From positions 2,170,001-2,234,000 of the forward strand of contig JAVHJL010000001.1 of assembly GCA_036971715.1 (NCBI GenBank): a stretch of 64,000 bases of DNA, given 5' to 3'. The notes under the pieces were generated by a model that did not search any database, was not told the DNA's origin, and saw only the letters and a list, made by a program, of their open reading frames with translations. This DNA is from Arthrobotrys musiformis. Taxonomy: Eukaryota; Ascomycota; Orbiliomycetes; Orbiliales; Orbiliaceae. A program made the position numbers and the translations under genes. Shown piece by piece: positions 36,738 through 48,407 of the stretch. How positions within the stretch are numbered: the first letter of the stretch is position 1; every line of letters begins with the position of its first letter.

Positions 36738-39182
36738 ATGGCGCCAACACCGACATTGAACGGGGACCTAGCGGGAAATGGGTCGTCCCGTCACCCATTA
36801 TTTCTAGTAGTTACTTTCGTTCTGCTTGGGATAGCCACTATTTTTGTAATATTGCGGTGAGTCGGCTTCCCCACCATACTCACTTGCGCCCCGGATCCTT
36901 TTTAGAGCAAACCGTTTCGAAGATCCGAATGATTGTATGCCCTAATGATTGCTTAGGATAGCTTGCTAACTCGGCGCGAGCAACATGACCGTAGGCTGTA
37001 CTGTCGTTACTTTCTTATCCACAGAATCGGCGCGGATGACTGGTTTATAATAGTCGGCACCGCAATAGAATGGGCACTCGCTATTATGAACCATTCCCTG
37101 ATTAATTACGGTACCGGAGAGCATATTAATACTGTCGTAAGTCGGAAAAAAAGGATTCTAAACCTTTTGAAGTCCCATCCGAGACTCGTGGCGTCTCGCC
37201 CTTGCTTGCCCTTCCCTCTTTTTAATATAACAAAACTACATGACAGCTGCATGTGCAAAAACCCAACAAAGCCCCCCTCTGCAGCTCTGCCCACTCAAGC
37301 TGCTACATATAGCAAACGCAAAAGCCTCAAAGAAAAAATATAGCCCTCTACGCAGAAAAAAATTTGTTTCCTCTAAATAACTTCTTTTATTCGTTTCTCT
37401 AAACAATTATTTAGACGGCCCAAAAATTAATCACGACGCTCCGCTATTGGTTCGCCTACCAAATCCTTTACCCGCTGGTTCTACTCTTCATCAAGCTCTC
37501 GATATTGGCGTTTTACCTCAAAATCTCGCCTCAGAAGTGGTACCGATACACTGTCTACGGCGTCGGTATATTTGTGATTGCTTGGTCTATCGCCTTTATT
37601 TTCGCATATGTAAGTCCTTTCCCCTTTTCTTCCGCTTTCCGGATTCATGCATGAAATATTTGGAACGGGAAGAGTCTTCGATGAAAGAGGAAGGGTGGAT
37701 TTTATGCAGATCACGTGGGACTAAAGGAATGTCGTAGATATTTGAATGCCCGGACCCCTCCATAGCGTGGTCGCTGGATTTCCCACGCGGATGCGTGAAT
37801 TTGCCGGCGTTGTATTACAGTAGCGCATCGATCAATATTGCGTCGGACTTGATTATCCTCCTCTTACCTATCCCCGTGCTTCAGAAACTTCAAATTGACA
37901 GACGGAGAAAGTGTAAGTTCCCCCCCTTCGAATTCCACCATTCTCCTTCCTCCTAACTCCTCTTCCCTCGTTGTCATTCTTCTCCGAATCCGGAACGACG
38001 TCATCAGCTAATAAAGAAATGAAACGAGGCTAATGCTTTTTCCCTTTTGCGTTAATTATAGTAGCACTGATTGCTATTTTTTCAGTGGGCTTCGTGGCGG
38101 TTGCGGGCTCTGTGGCAAGGCTGTGGGCACTGTGGAAGTACCAGCATACAGTTGACGTTTCATACGATGCGATTTTTATCTTATTATTTTCGCATATCGA
38201 GATTACATTAGCAATAATGTGTGCTTGCGCGCCGGCCCTCAAGCCGCTGTTCAGGAGCTTTGCGACGCCGTTTGGGAGTAAAGTCGGCGACAGCGGTGTT
38301 AAATCGTCGGCTTTGGCGTCCCATAATGGTGGCGGTGGAGGAGAAAGGAGGGATCCGAATACAAGGCCGGCGGCGGGGTCGAGAGTCGGTAGTGGCAATG
38401 GGGGTAACACATCGATTGCGAGGAACCGGGCAAAGTTTGAGATGACAGATACAGATTCGTCGAGGCGGGAGAGTCCGGAAAGCAGGGTGGTTAAGATCAC
38501 CGGTGGTGGGACGCCGTATTTTACTCCTCCTCTCGAAATGGCGAGGCCGAAGGGACGGAGGCCGACTGTTGAAGAGGACCTTCAAGAGGAGGAAGAATAC
38601 AGCAATAGCGAGGGGGACACGCCAGAGAATAAGAACGAACTAGAGGATGGAGATAGTGCAATACGCTCCCCACCGACGAAATACCGACAAGGATCTGTCC
38701 CAAACTTCCAGCTGGATGGCAGCTTTGGTTTCACACGACCGCAATCATCGCCTAATATCCGACACTCACATCCGATCAATACGACTGCTACCACAGCTGG
38801 TGCTCCTCCTAATGCCGCCAATTGCAAACCGGTGCAGTTTAGTAAGTTGGCTGGGGAATACACTGTGACTTGCAGCTCGACGCACAGCCTTGCTGGGAGC
38901 GGTGCAGATGTCGCGCCTGATCAGGAGTACTTTGGATTCGTGCACCGACCGAGCGTTTGGAGAAGGCCAAGCGTGGTCAGTAGGATTAGCGCACGAACAA
39001 AGAGCGCAATCGGTTATGGGGATGAGCCGGAGCCACAAGAAGGGAGAGAAAGAAGACCGAGTGAATTGGAAGTTACGATTAAGCACGAGGTTAAGATCGA
39101 TTATGAATTGATGACAGATGAGGAGATGGAGCGATGGGAAAGGAAACGGTCGATTTTGGATGCAGTTGATAGTTTGTGGTGA
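36738..39182 (+). CDS. PTH11-like rhodopsin-domain integral membrane protein
   Basis: A seven-TM protein of the fungal rhodopsin-domain family (PF20684), the group that includes PTH11-related receptors. Exons 36738-36856, 36995-37136, 37415-37609, 37738-37912 and 38062-39182 give 583 residues. Seen: the N-terminal TM1 (FLVVTFVLLGIATIFVILR), then LYCRYFLIHRIGADDWFIIVG with the hallmark DDW, a YGTGEH loop, the F.K.SIL.FYL helix, a C-x-P-rich extracellular loop (CPDPSIAWS.DFPRGC), DLIILLLPIPVLQKLQ, and IEITLAIMCACAPALKPLF as TM7. The second exon acceptor at 36994 was chosen because it restores LYCRYF before the DDW. A 280-residue cytosolic tail, Ser/Pro/Glu-rich, follows. Ligand unknown; members sense surface or host cues. 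Confidence 0.9.
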
Positions 39183-40050
39183 CCCCTTGCGTCATTTCGA
39201 CGGTACCTACTCTTTCTTTACCTCTCTCTCTTTTTTCTCGCTTCACGCATCATAAAGTTGGTTTCATTGGCATCAATTGGTTCAGAATGGTTATATCACT
39301 ACGGGGGTGGCATATGGGCTGGCTTCCCTGTGGGTCGTTCACTATGGATGAGTTTATGCATTAAATGGTTTTTTTCCTTTCCCTTCCCTCTTCGTTGATG
39401 TATTGTTTCTTGGAATTCCCTTCGGCTAAAAAAAATGTTCTTTCCCTTTCGTTATCTTTGATTTTGGGTTTCTCGGAGGGGTTCGCTGGAGTCTTAAAAT
39501 TCGCATGGGCAATGGGATATATCATTTTTTCCACCCTCACGGGGTTATGTCGAACCACTTTAATCTAGGTTTAAACCACTGATGATAATACAATAATTAT
39601 AATGACATGAATAATATCAAGAGGATATGAGAACAAAAGCGGTTTCAGACATTTCTCGAATCGCGCTGGCTCGATTTCACCGTGAGTTTCGAATTCAACC
39701 TTCTGGAACTGACAGGATATGGTTTCGAGAAAAGATGTTTGGAAGGTGTTAGATCGTAAATCTAGGGACTAGATCCCTTTATATAGCTATCCATCTGCCA
39801 TGCTCTACAAACCTCTTTATACTTCTTCGGGCATTTGTCTTTCGAGTGCTAATACACAGCTTCCATCTATTGAACTCGAAATCTTCGACTCGACAACATC
39901 TTGTTGTATTTTTTTGCGTTAAACCTGGCCGAGAGACTACACAAATACTATACTCGAGATCTAGGAAGATCGATTATAACGTTTTTATATATTGAGATAT
40001 CTTAACCCAAAGAGACTTAATCGTAAATATATAAGTTTTGATACCACTCC
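39183..40050. other. intergenic, no gene recognised
   Basis: Contains the receptor 3' flank, which is T- and CT-rich, and the metallophosphoesterase promoter. TATATAAG at 40027-40034 sits only about 17 bp before the phosphoesterase ATG. No coding sequence is supported. Confidence 0.5.
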
Positions 40051-41490
40051 ATGCCAGCGACAAGAAAACCACGAGGCGCAAGTAACAGGGTCGACGTGCT
40101 CGCCAGGGACCTACGAAAGCTAAGCACAACGGATGGCACAAATGAAAAAACAGGGGATGCAACTACCCGAGCATGCGGGACGAGAGTGATAGCTACTCGC
40201 TCTGCGGTTAGAACAGGGAGACAGGTGTTGGTCGAGGAGAGTGATACCCTAAATGCCCCTGTCCGAAGGCGGCGCAAGAAAATCGATACCGCTGCCAAAA
40301 GCGATATTAAAACAGCTGGCGTTAAGGCTGTTAAAGCGGTAGATAAGCCCAAGCCCAAGCCTGTCGATACTAACTCTGCGAAAGAGAAATACGGCCCTAT
40401 ATTGCCCATACCCGAAGTAAAGGTTCAGAAGGCGAAGGTTCCCGACAGCTCTATCCAAGTTCGCGAAGATGCCTCAGTCGAACCCCAAAAGCTCAAGCCT
40501 CCAAAACCCGAGCCTCCAAAACCAAAACCCCCCACAACGATCAAAACGTCGTTTCTACTGGTCTCAGACACTCACGATGTTCAACCACAAAGCTCGGATA
40601 GTAAATGGGCACCATTCCGGTACCCATTTCCCAAAACCGACGTTTTCATCCACGCGGGCGACATGACGCAGAATAGCAACCTATCCACTCTGAAAACCGC
40701 AATATCATGGATCGAACTTATTCCCGCAGAAATAAAGATACTGATAGCGGGTAACCATGATACCTGCTTGGACGTAGCCGAAAACACTTCAGACTCAACC
40801 TACACTTTAAAACCCCCCGCTTATACAAGTAGCACCGACGACAAAGAAAATAGACCAAAAGTCGGATCAAATCCCTGCCGGGGCTATTTAAAAAGTAAAG
40901 AGATGAAGGCAAAGGGTATATTTTACCTGGAAAACGAGGTGAAAACGTTTAAATTGAAGAACGGGGCTAGGTTGACAGTCTTTGCATCACCGTATACGCC
41001 ACGTGGGCCACCGCCACATCACGGTGGGGCGTTTAGGTATAATTCCGACAACGACTTTTGGGAGAAATTAAATCCAAAAGTTCTAAATGACCCGAAGGCT
41101 GGGGGGAAGGTGGACGTGACGGTGATACATGGCCCCGCTCGTGGAATCCTCGACAGCACGTTACGGGGGAGAAATGTGGGATGCCAACACCTACGGAAAT
41201 TTTTGGAGAAAGTCAAACCGCTGATGAGTGTATGTGGGCATATTCATGAAGCGGCAGGAGTAAAGGTTTTAGAGTGGGACAAAAAGGAGGCAAAGGGTGT
41301 GGAGGTTCAAAGGGCTGAAGAGGATGAAGCGGTGTTTACGGATGCTAGAGCCGTGGCAAAGGATGTGGTCAGGGGTACAAGCACGGTTTTTGTGAATGCC
41401 TCGCTTGTTGGGCCTGGGAGTAGCAGTTATGCGGGGGCGGCACGGTATCCTTATGTTGTAGAGTTGGATTTGCCGCTGGCGACTGTGTAA
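40051..41490 (+). CDS. calcineurin-like metallophosphoesterase
   Basis: A single-exon gene of 479 residues with a two-metal phosphoesterase domain (PF00149) in the second part. Motifs in order: LLVSDTHD (Asp173, His175), HAGDMTQ (Asp204), IAGNHDT (Asn235, His236), VTVIHGPARGILD (His), VCGHIHEAAG (His397, His399). These form the complete metal-binding set. The class resembles the fungal family related to MPPED1/239FB-type phosphoesterases. The first 165 residues are basic and low-complexity, with KPKPKP and PKPEPPKPKPP runs, and may direct the protein or bind a partner. A 40-residue insertion rich in Thr, Ser and Pro lies after GNHD. The substrate is unknown. The gene is convergent with the tautomerase, 145 bp apart. 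Confidence 0.92.
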   Translation: MPATRKPRGASNRVDVLARDLRKLSTTDGTNEKTGDATTRACGTRVIATRSAVRTGRQVLVEESDTLNAPVRRRRKKIDTAAKSDIKTAGVKAVKAVDKPKPKPVDTNSAKEKYGPILPIPEVKVQKAKVPDSSIQVREDASVEPQKLKPPKPEPPKPKPPTTIKTSFLLVSDTHDVQPQSSDSKWAPFRYPFPKTDVFIHAGDMTQNSNLSTLKTAISWIELIPAEIKILIAGNHDTCLDVAENTSDSTYTLKPPAYTSSTDDKENRPKVGSNPCRGYLKSKEMKAKGIFYLENEVKTFKLKNGARLTVFASPYTPRGPPPHHGGAFRYNSDNDFWEKLNPKVLNDPKAGGKVDVTVIHGPARGILDSTLRGRNVGCQHLRKFLEKVKPLMSVCGHIHEAAGVKVLEWDKKEAKGVEVQRAEEDEAVFTDARAVAKDVVRGTSTVFVNASLVGPGSSSYAGAARYPYVVELDLPLATV

Positions 41491-41635
41491 GATTGTTGGG
41501 TTTGTGATTGTTTCATAGCCAGGTGTGTAAAGAGGTAGATGTAAATGGGAGTGAGACAAAATCTAAATCATGTTCAATTCGATCTCGCGATACAAGTACG
41601 TTCTTGCGTGCGCTTAAAAAGGGAAGAACTATGAG

Positions 41636-42266
41636 TTAAGACCTATTGATAATATTGCCCTGGACGGCCTCGACGAAAAGTTCATCGCCGCTCCTAGCTC
41701 TTTCCTCGAACTTCGCTTTATTCTCTTCAAACCAACCTTGGTCTTCAAAGGCCTAGACAAATGAATACAGCCAGATTAGCAACATCCAACAACTTAGTAG
41801 TGTGAACGAATGCATGTTCACCCATGCACAAGCATAGCTCGCCATATATGCCAACGATTTCACATTGCATATGGACGATCAGGAATGAATTGGGACTCAC
41901 GCGTGGCAAAATAGCCCCAAATTCGACCCCAGTCAGCATGGTATCATTGATCCACAAAGCCGAAAGTTCCTTTTCGCCTTTAGAACCAACAGTGTTATTC
42001 CAACCGTCGTAGATTTCCTTAGCGACTTCTCTCATGAGATCCTCGCCGACCTCGCCACGCGGTCGAACCCAGCCGATCAATTTATTGTTGGGGCGGCGAA
42101 GGCCACCGACGTACTGGAAAGGATTGGTGTTGTGATAGAACTCGACGTTGACAAACATCTTGAGGGCCCCTGTGGCACCAGTGTGTGCATCTGTGATAAT
42201 TTGGGCAAGGGAGTCCTTTTGGGAATCGGATAGCTCGATGGAGTGGAATACTTGGTAGAAAGGCAT
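41636..42266 (-). CDS. tautomerase-superfamily protein (cis-CaaD-like, Tautomerase_3)
   Basis: Exons 42266-41901 and 41752-41636 give 160 residues. The protein begins MPFYQVFHS, so processing exposes the N-terminal proline that is the catalytic base of the tautomerase superfamily. Further family features seen are IITDAHTGATGALK (His at the cis-CaaD His28 position), the paired arginines in WVRPRGE, VEFGAILPR with the conserved Glu, and an aromatic GWFEENKAKFEE C-terminus. This matches fungal proteins annotated as putative oxalocrotonate tautomerases and resembles bacterial cis-3-chloroacrylic acid dehalogenase. The tyrosine that helps dehalogenation in the bacterial enzyme does not align clearly, so keto-enol tautomerisation of an unknown acid is more likely. 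There is no signal peptide. Confidence 0.9.
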
Positions 42267-43924
42267 CTTGGAAACTTTGGAGCGGTCTGAAACGCAGATA
42301 TCCTGTTGATCCTTTCGAGTCCTCGATTTAAAGCTGATATCGGCTTTCTGGGTAGCTGCCTAGCAGGTGAGAAAGTACTATGTGTTTATCTCCTTCGGTC
42401 AAGTTGGTGGTTGAGCAAGATCTGAAACAGCTCTTTGATCCAGTATCACAGCTTTAATTGTCTCGTAAACCAGAGCTGGATCCCGGCTTCAGTCAGATCC
42501 GTATAATCTTGAGACTAAGTATCCTGCAAGAGCGCGTTGTTAGGTGGAGACTTTGTTGTATTTTGTAATGACGTTTGGTATAGTTAAGTTTAACTCAATT
42601 TCGAGTGGAGTACGAAGTATACGATCCAGAATCGAATCTGCAGTTGGAATTCAACTTCAATTGGTCTTTCTCTGCCGAGTTGGAACCAAAGAAACTCGTT
42701 TTATAATCGGTTCTATCGGGGCTGTCAAAGCCGTCTTTGCAATTATCCCGGCTGGGCCGAATCATGCATATAAATAGTCTGCAAACTTGAATCGACTCTC
42801 CCGCTTGAATTCTTCAAGTTAGTGTCGATTGCGGTATGGCTCAAAAGCTTGAGCACGGAAAAGCCGGGTCTGGAATTAGTTAATTGCGTCCCGCCTCCAT
42901 ATGCACCTGCATGGGACCAGACCTTGGGGCTAATATCGTTTGACTATTAGCTCACAAGCTCGAGGAAGTCGAAGAGGTTCGGCCTGAGTCCGCGAATCTC
43001 GCCATTTCTTAGCGCGCGGAACCCGTCTCGTTGGAAGCTTAATCGAGAGGATGTTATAGCAGGTGTTGGCTCCAGAGCTGCAGCGTTCGGTCGTCTGTCT
43101 ATGTATCCAACCAACTTCACCTCACTTCAGCGCGCGTCGTGTATAACTTTGAATTCGAATTCATGATCATTTGATCAATATCAACCAAGATCAATTTGAT
43201 TCAAATTGAGTAATGGAAATTGGTGTTCGCACTGGTCGGAGCAACTAATCGCAATTGCTGTCCCGCATCTAGCCAGCTCCAGATTCGTCCTAGACTCCTT
43301 TTGAGCTCCTCCCGCAAAATGGGGCGCCGGCGCCCAATCAACAAGAAAGGAGTCATCAGCCATATCCATGCCCAATGGCCGCAGTCAACTATCGCAGGTT
43401 CCTGTCTTTTGACATAGCCAAATAGCATCGAGGCACAGTCCGCTATCACCAACATTCCCAATCAATTGCCGGGCCAAATCATTCGATTCGAATTGTTTTA
43501 ACGATTCAGTTGCGGTCGAAGTTGTAGTTGCAAAGCTGCCGTTTTCGGGTTATTCGGCGTTGCGTTACAATTCCAACGTCACATCTTCCCTGGCCAGCAG
43601 GTCAGCCCAGCACACAGCAAGCAAGCAAGCTAACTTTCTTCGAGTCCACAACAACCAAACGTTTCTTCTGGATCAGCCTCCTCAACCTTCACCTTCTCCT
43701 GCACCATCACAACGACCACTCCTCAAGACGGCCTCTCCCTCAGCTCGAAGGAACATACATAAATACCTTGTTCATTTCCATTGCATCAGCTAAAACATCC
43801 GTAAGACAACTTCCTGCTTCCCTTTTTTGACATCTCTTATCGATTGCTCTCTCTTTTTTCGCGTATCAAAAAACCTTATCGATAGTTCGTTAGCTGCTTA
43901 GCTACCCATTGACTAATATTCGCA
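42267..43924. other. divergent intergenic region
   Basis: Separates the tautomerase (-) from the LOG gene (+) and should contain both promoters. The last 400 bp are CT- and CA-rich like a 5' leader. Short open frames occur without support. A run of GAATTCGAATTC-type words lies near 43152-43162. Confidence 0.5.
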
Positions 43925-44791
43925 ATGCCTCAAATCCAGATCATGACCGGAACCGAGAAAGCAAAGCCGTTCACCGTCGCTGTCTTGTAAGTCTTCGTTG
44001 TCTCGTCTTTCGATTCTATCTATCTCTCTATCCTATATGTCCAGATTTGGACACAATGGATAGATAGGTAGATCGGTAGATACTTAGATATATGCAGGTA
44101 CTAACGTCTACGGTTACACGACAGTTGCGGCAGCAAGCCGGGAAAGAACCCTGCGTACATCAACGCTGCTTCTGACCTTGCCCACGTCTTCCACGAACAG
44201 GGTTGGAACTTGGTTTACGGAGGTGGCACGAGTAAGCTCCCCTCTTACCTATTAGGGATATTCCCTTCAGCTTTGCTTAAATTCTAACAATTCGTCTGAA
44301 CAATAGCTGGAATTATGGGACAGGTCTCCAAGACTCTGGTTTCCCTCTCTGGTCCACACTCCGTACATGGAGTCATTCCTTCTCCACTCTCTGCCAAGGA
44401 ACAGGAGAATCTCTCCATCACCTCAGCGGAGTCCCACCACTATGGCATTCATACCGTAGTTCCCGATATGCACACCCGTAAGCGTATGATGGCACAGGAA
44501 GCCAATGCCTTCATCGCCCTCCCTGGTGGATACGGCACGGCTGAAGAGTTGTTCGAAATTGTCACCTGGAACCAACTGGGGATCCACGACCTTCCAATCA
44601 TTCTATTGAATGTCGATGGATTTTGGGATGGTATTGTCAGTTGGATCAAGCAAGCCGTCGACGATGAGTTCGTTGTTGGTGATTGCGGTAGTATCATCAA
44701 GGTGGCGAACTCGGTTGAGGAGGTTCCAAAGCTCATTCAGGAGTACAAGCCGGCCAAGGGACGTTTCAACTTGACTTGGGGCAAGGAGTAG
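43925..44791 (+). CDS. LOG-family cytokinin riboside 5'-monophosphate phosphoribohydrolase
   Basis: Cleaves ribose 5-phosphate from nucleoside monophosphates; in plants and some fungi it releases active cytokinins, in others it acts on AMP-like substrates. Exons 43925-43986, 44125-44231 and 44307-44791 give 217 residues, the usual length. Seen: VAVFCGSKPGKNPAYINAA at the N-terminus, LVYGGGTTGIMGQVS (phosphate-binding glycines), MHTRKRMMAQEANAFIALPG and the diagnostic PGGYGTAEELFE (PGGxGTxxE). The start context is CGCAATGCC after a long CT-rich leader. Cytosolic, with no signal peptide. No adenylate-isopentenyltransferase or P450 partner for cytokinin synthesis lies nearby, so the physiological substrate is open. 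Confidence 0.95.
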
Positions 44792-45323
44792 AGAGTCCCC
44801 TGGTGGCTCTATTCTGTTCTTCCATACCTATATCTCCCTCCCTTTTCTTTCTTAGCTTTGTCTCTATCTCTCCCTGGGTCAGGTTCATGGGCTAGAGATC
44901 GTTCCCTAGACTTCTCATGTGGAATTCATGTCTCGCGAACTAAACGGAGGGGTTTCTTGTATACTATTCATCCGTCCTTTCTTTTTCGTTTCCGTTTCCA
45001 TTCTAGACGGAGTTTATGGCGAGAATGGGGCTCTCTGTCTTTCTATCATTCGTTCTTCTAGAATCCCGATGCTAAGACAATAAAACTGGATTGTAACAAT
45101 TTTTCCATGTCTCACTATAACTAGCACTTGGTCTCATTCGTCAGGTACCAATCAAAAGCCAATCCGAATTCGTTAAAATAAAACATTAGCAAAAGAAACA
45201 AACTATATACATCGTTCATCTCGTACACATAATATACAGAACACCTAAGCTTCCCGGGTATCTCAAACCACAAGCACACATTCATATGTCCGTTCAAACT
45301 CGTCTCAGGCCGAATTGGGGAAT

Positions 45324-46339
45324 TCAAGCTCTGCACTTCAACTGCTCGGCCTTGGCAATCTTATTTAACCACAAGCCCAATCTGTACCCTCCCTTGGCGA
45401 TCTGTTGTCTCGCGATCATTTTGTTTCGTTCGTAGTAAGCTCCGCTGATATCCTTGTTCTGGACTTCTTCGGCACCGTAGGGTAGAACATCAGAGCAAAC
45501 GATCTTGTTGGCGTCCTGAGCCCAGGCCTTTGGACAACCGATACCGCGCTTGATGGAGCCGCAGGAGGTCCACCCGGCCTTTAGGGTGCTGTAGATGCCG
45601 GTTTCGAGATCTTGGATGATGGAGTCTGCGAAGGAAGCGGCGGTGGCAATGGTGGAGCCTCCAGCGAGGGTTTCTGGGACTATAGTATCACCAGATATAT
45701 TAGCTTTTCCTCTTTTCTTCCTACGGAACGTTATCAGGGAGGAATTCAAACGTACTGTTACGGTCCCAAGCAGCGTGGAGGTTAGTCTTCACGCTCTCAT
45801 TTCCCCAGAACACGGGGATCTCGTTCCCGCCGACAGCAAGGTTTTCGGTGTGAAGCGGCTGTTGGACATCACCGATAAAATGAATGACGAATTTCAGAGC
45901 ATCGGAACGTTCGGCGAGGGACAAGTCGTCGTTCAAGATTCTCTCCGTCTATTATAATATGATTAACTCCTCGTACCTCGATTTAAACATAGGGTATATA
46001 AGTAAGGCAACATACATAATTAGCAATAGCGGTAACGATACACCCTTCAGGCGGGCAATCACGCTCCATTTTGATATTACATTTATGTGGGACCTGATCG
46101 TGAGCATCGATATAGTGGAATACGGAAGAGAATGCGCCACCATCGGTGTAGCGGTAGCTATCTGCCCAGGAAGCGATATCTGGGAGGGAAGATCCGGAGA
46201 GGAGGTGGGAGGTTAGGATTCTGGCGGCGCCGTCGAGGTAGTGCTGTGCGATATAGGCGACGGTGGCGTGGCCCATTGGACCCCAGGAGTAGGCTCCTGT
46301 GGTTAGGAGGAGGGGTGCTAGGAGGGTTGATGCCTTCAT
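45324..46339 (-). CDS. S1/P1-type nuclease, secreted
   Basis: A zinc-dependent single-strand nuclease and 3'-nucleotidase of the S1/P1 family. Exons 46339-46016, 45948-45756 and 45679-45324 give 290 residues. A signal peptide (MKASTLLAPLLLTTGAYS) ends just before Trp19, the mature N-terminal residue that binds zinc in this family. Other zinc ligands seen are GPMGHATVAY, LPDIASWADSYR, FHYIDAHD, FVIHFIGDVQQPLH and NLHAAWDRN, a complete set. Cysteine pairs (CNIKMERDCPPEGC; CGSIKRGIGCPKAW) match P1 disulfides. It ends tail to tail with the LOG gene. Likely used to scavenge phosphate and nucleosides from external nucleic acid. Confidence 0.95.
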
Positions 46340-48407
46340 TGTGATTCTTCTTTATCGGTAGAATGGATCTATGGTTCGGAGTCCGGCTGGGATAAGAATA
46401 CAATAACAATTGACCTTTTTCAATTCTGTATATATGCTTCTATATATCAAAGCTTGGTATTCAAGAATAAAGGGGAAGCTTGATTTCCGACTTTCCAATA
46501 TCGTGGGAAGAGCTGGAGATTATTTATATACTTCCTCCTTCCATTCAGCTTTTATCTTTGCCAAGTCGCCTTCCTGGCGATATGGTGTCCCCTGCCCACA
46601 TGCCCTATCTTTCTTCCCCTTCTAAGATAAAGTAAAACCCAGGAATCCGAAATCAATGGTTGACGTAGATCGCCGGTTTCCATATTGCCTGAATGGAACA
46701 AGGGTGTTGAACGCTGTCCATGTTACTTTCTCCAGCTGGAAACAAACAAAAAGTGGTCTATATAGGTGGACCACGTTTATGTTCTTGCATGCCTTGCCTT
46801 GCATCTACATGATGAGGATGGGGTGGTGAAGGTTGACAGCTGCCCGATTCGGAAAAGTTGTGTCTTATAGTGATCCTTGTCAAGTACTCTGGGCGATATC
46901 GGTGATATCAGCAGAACCCTTCCGTCCAACAAAGAAATCCCGGATTTCTTTCCTTCAAATGCATTGCGCATAGATCAACAGCTGGGGGGGTTCCTGCATT
47001 GCATTTTTGAAGAAGTAGCGAAGTGGTACCGTCGTTTGCGAATACGGGAGGTGTGAAATCCAGGCACATGCGTAAAACCCTCCCAGCCAGTGTTCACGGA
47101 TCTCGCGGCGACCCTGTTATAATCTACATGGTCAAGAGGTTAAGCTTTCCACACCTGCGGCTTCTGGAAGATGATTAGTCGGGGTGAATCGAATCGTAGA
47201 CATTGTCGATAAGTCTTGGGAGGGTACGATGGACTAGGCAACCCTTCCTGCGCTGGGGTAAAGGGAATATCCTGCCAAAAGAAGGGTCTAAGGGAAATCA
47301 TTGAGGCGAAAGAGTTATCTAAAAGCTTGTTTGGAGGGGGCAGGTGTAGAGGGATGGTTCATATTCTTGGGATGATTGGATGGGATGGAGGATGGATCCC
47401 AACTGGAAGAGAAAGGGGCCTCCTTGGACCAATCGGGTGGAGCAGGGCTCGACGGGTGTAACCGGGTTTGGAAGGTGTGTTTGTTGGATTTTGGAAGGGG
47501 CATGTGTTGTTTTGGGGACTGATATTGGTTGAAGGGAGGGTCTGTGATAAGTTGTACCTAGGTTCGGCATCGAGATCCGAGAATTAGTCGGGTATTCATT
47601 GTGATATCAGTGGAACTTAGAAGCTGTTTAGCCAGGCGGTGCTGCAGTTTACCATTAGTGGGGCTGGAGCTGCCGATAGCGCATAGCATGATGACGTTAA
47701 ATTTACCTGATAGTTCCGAGCCTCAAGTACAAACTAGCTTAACTATACGACTAAAAAACGAAGGTTCGAAATCCTACCTTCCACTCGTTTCGAAACGTGA
47801 GGCTACTGTGGGGAATGGAGAATAGAACCCCGTTCGCCAATTTGTGAGATTGTTGAGAACGGTACTGGGGCGTGATAACGAGGCTGGGGGAATTCCAGCT
47901 TCAATTGCACGATGTCGAAGGCCTATTTTACTTCTTAGAAAATATTTGAATCCCCAACATTCCATTATCTAAGGCCAGTGTATTCTTGTCCGGTTACTAA
48001 TAGATCAAGATATTTCATATACAGGGAGTTCAGATCGATTATTACAGGCGACGATGTATACAATACAGGGCTTTATGATGCAGGCAAGACTTCCAGCTCC
48101 TGGGATCCCGGGAGGCAGAACAAGGGCACACCGTCACATTATAGCCTGACCTAGCAGCATATTGTGATTCCAGGCGCCAGAACATACACTTCCAGAACAA
48201 TGGTGCCCCCTGACAGATCAAGGCTTATTTTGTAAGTGAGAAGAAGGCTATTCAATACGCGTGATTATTTTGAAGCTCAGAGTGACAACTATGACAAAAT
48301 GCCTCTTCTCCCTTTCATGGCAAGTATATATCGCGAAAATCGAATTCAAATATATATGTTAATTGCCATTTTAACACGCTCTAGCACTCTACTCCCGCAA
48401 TAAGCAT
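46340..48407. other. intergenic, no gene recognised
   Basis: Contains the P1 nuclease promoter side and the 3' flank of the first trefoil-inhibitor gene. Only short, unsupported open frames are present. A segment at about 47215-47570 is G-rich on the plus strand. Confidence 0.5.

Noticed and set aside
47720..47785. tRNA-like stretch with GGTTCGAAATCC
   Set aside because: A B-box-like word is present, but no cloverleaf with a seven-pair acceptor stem can be drawn.
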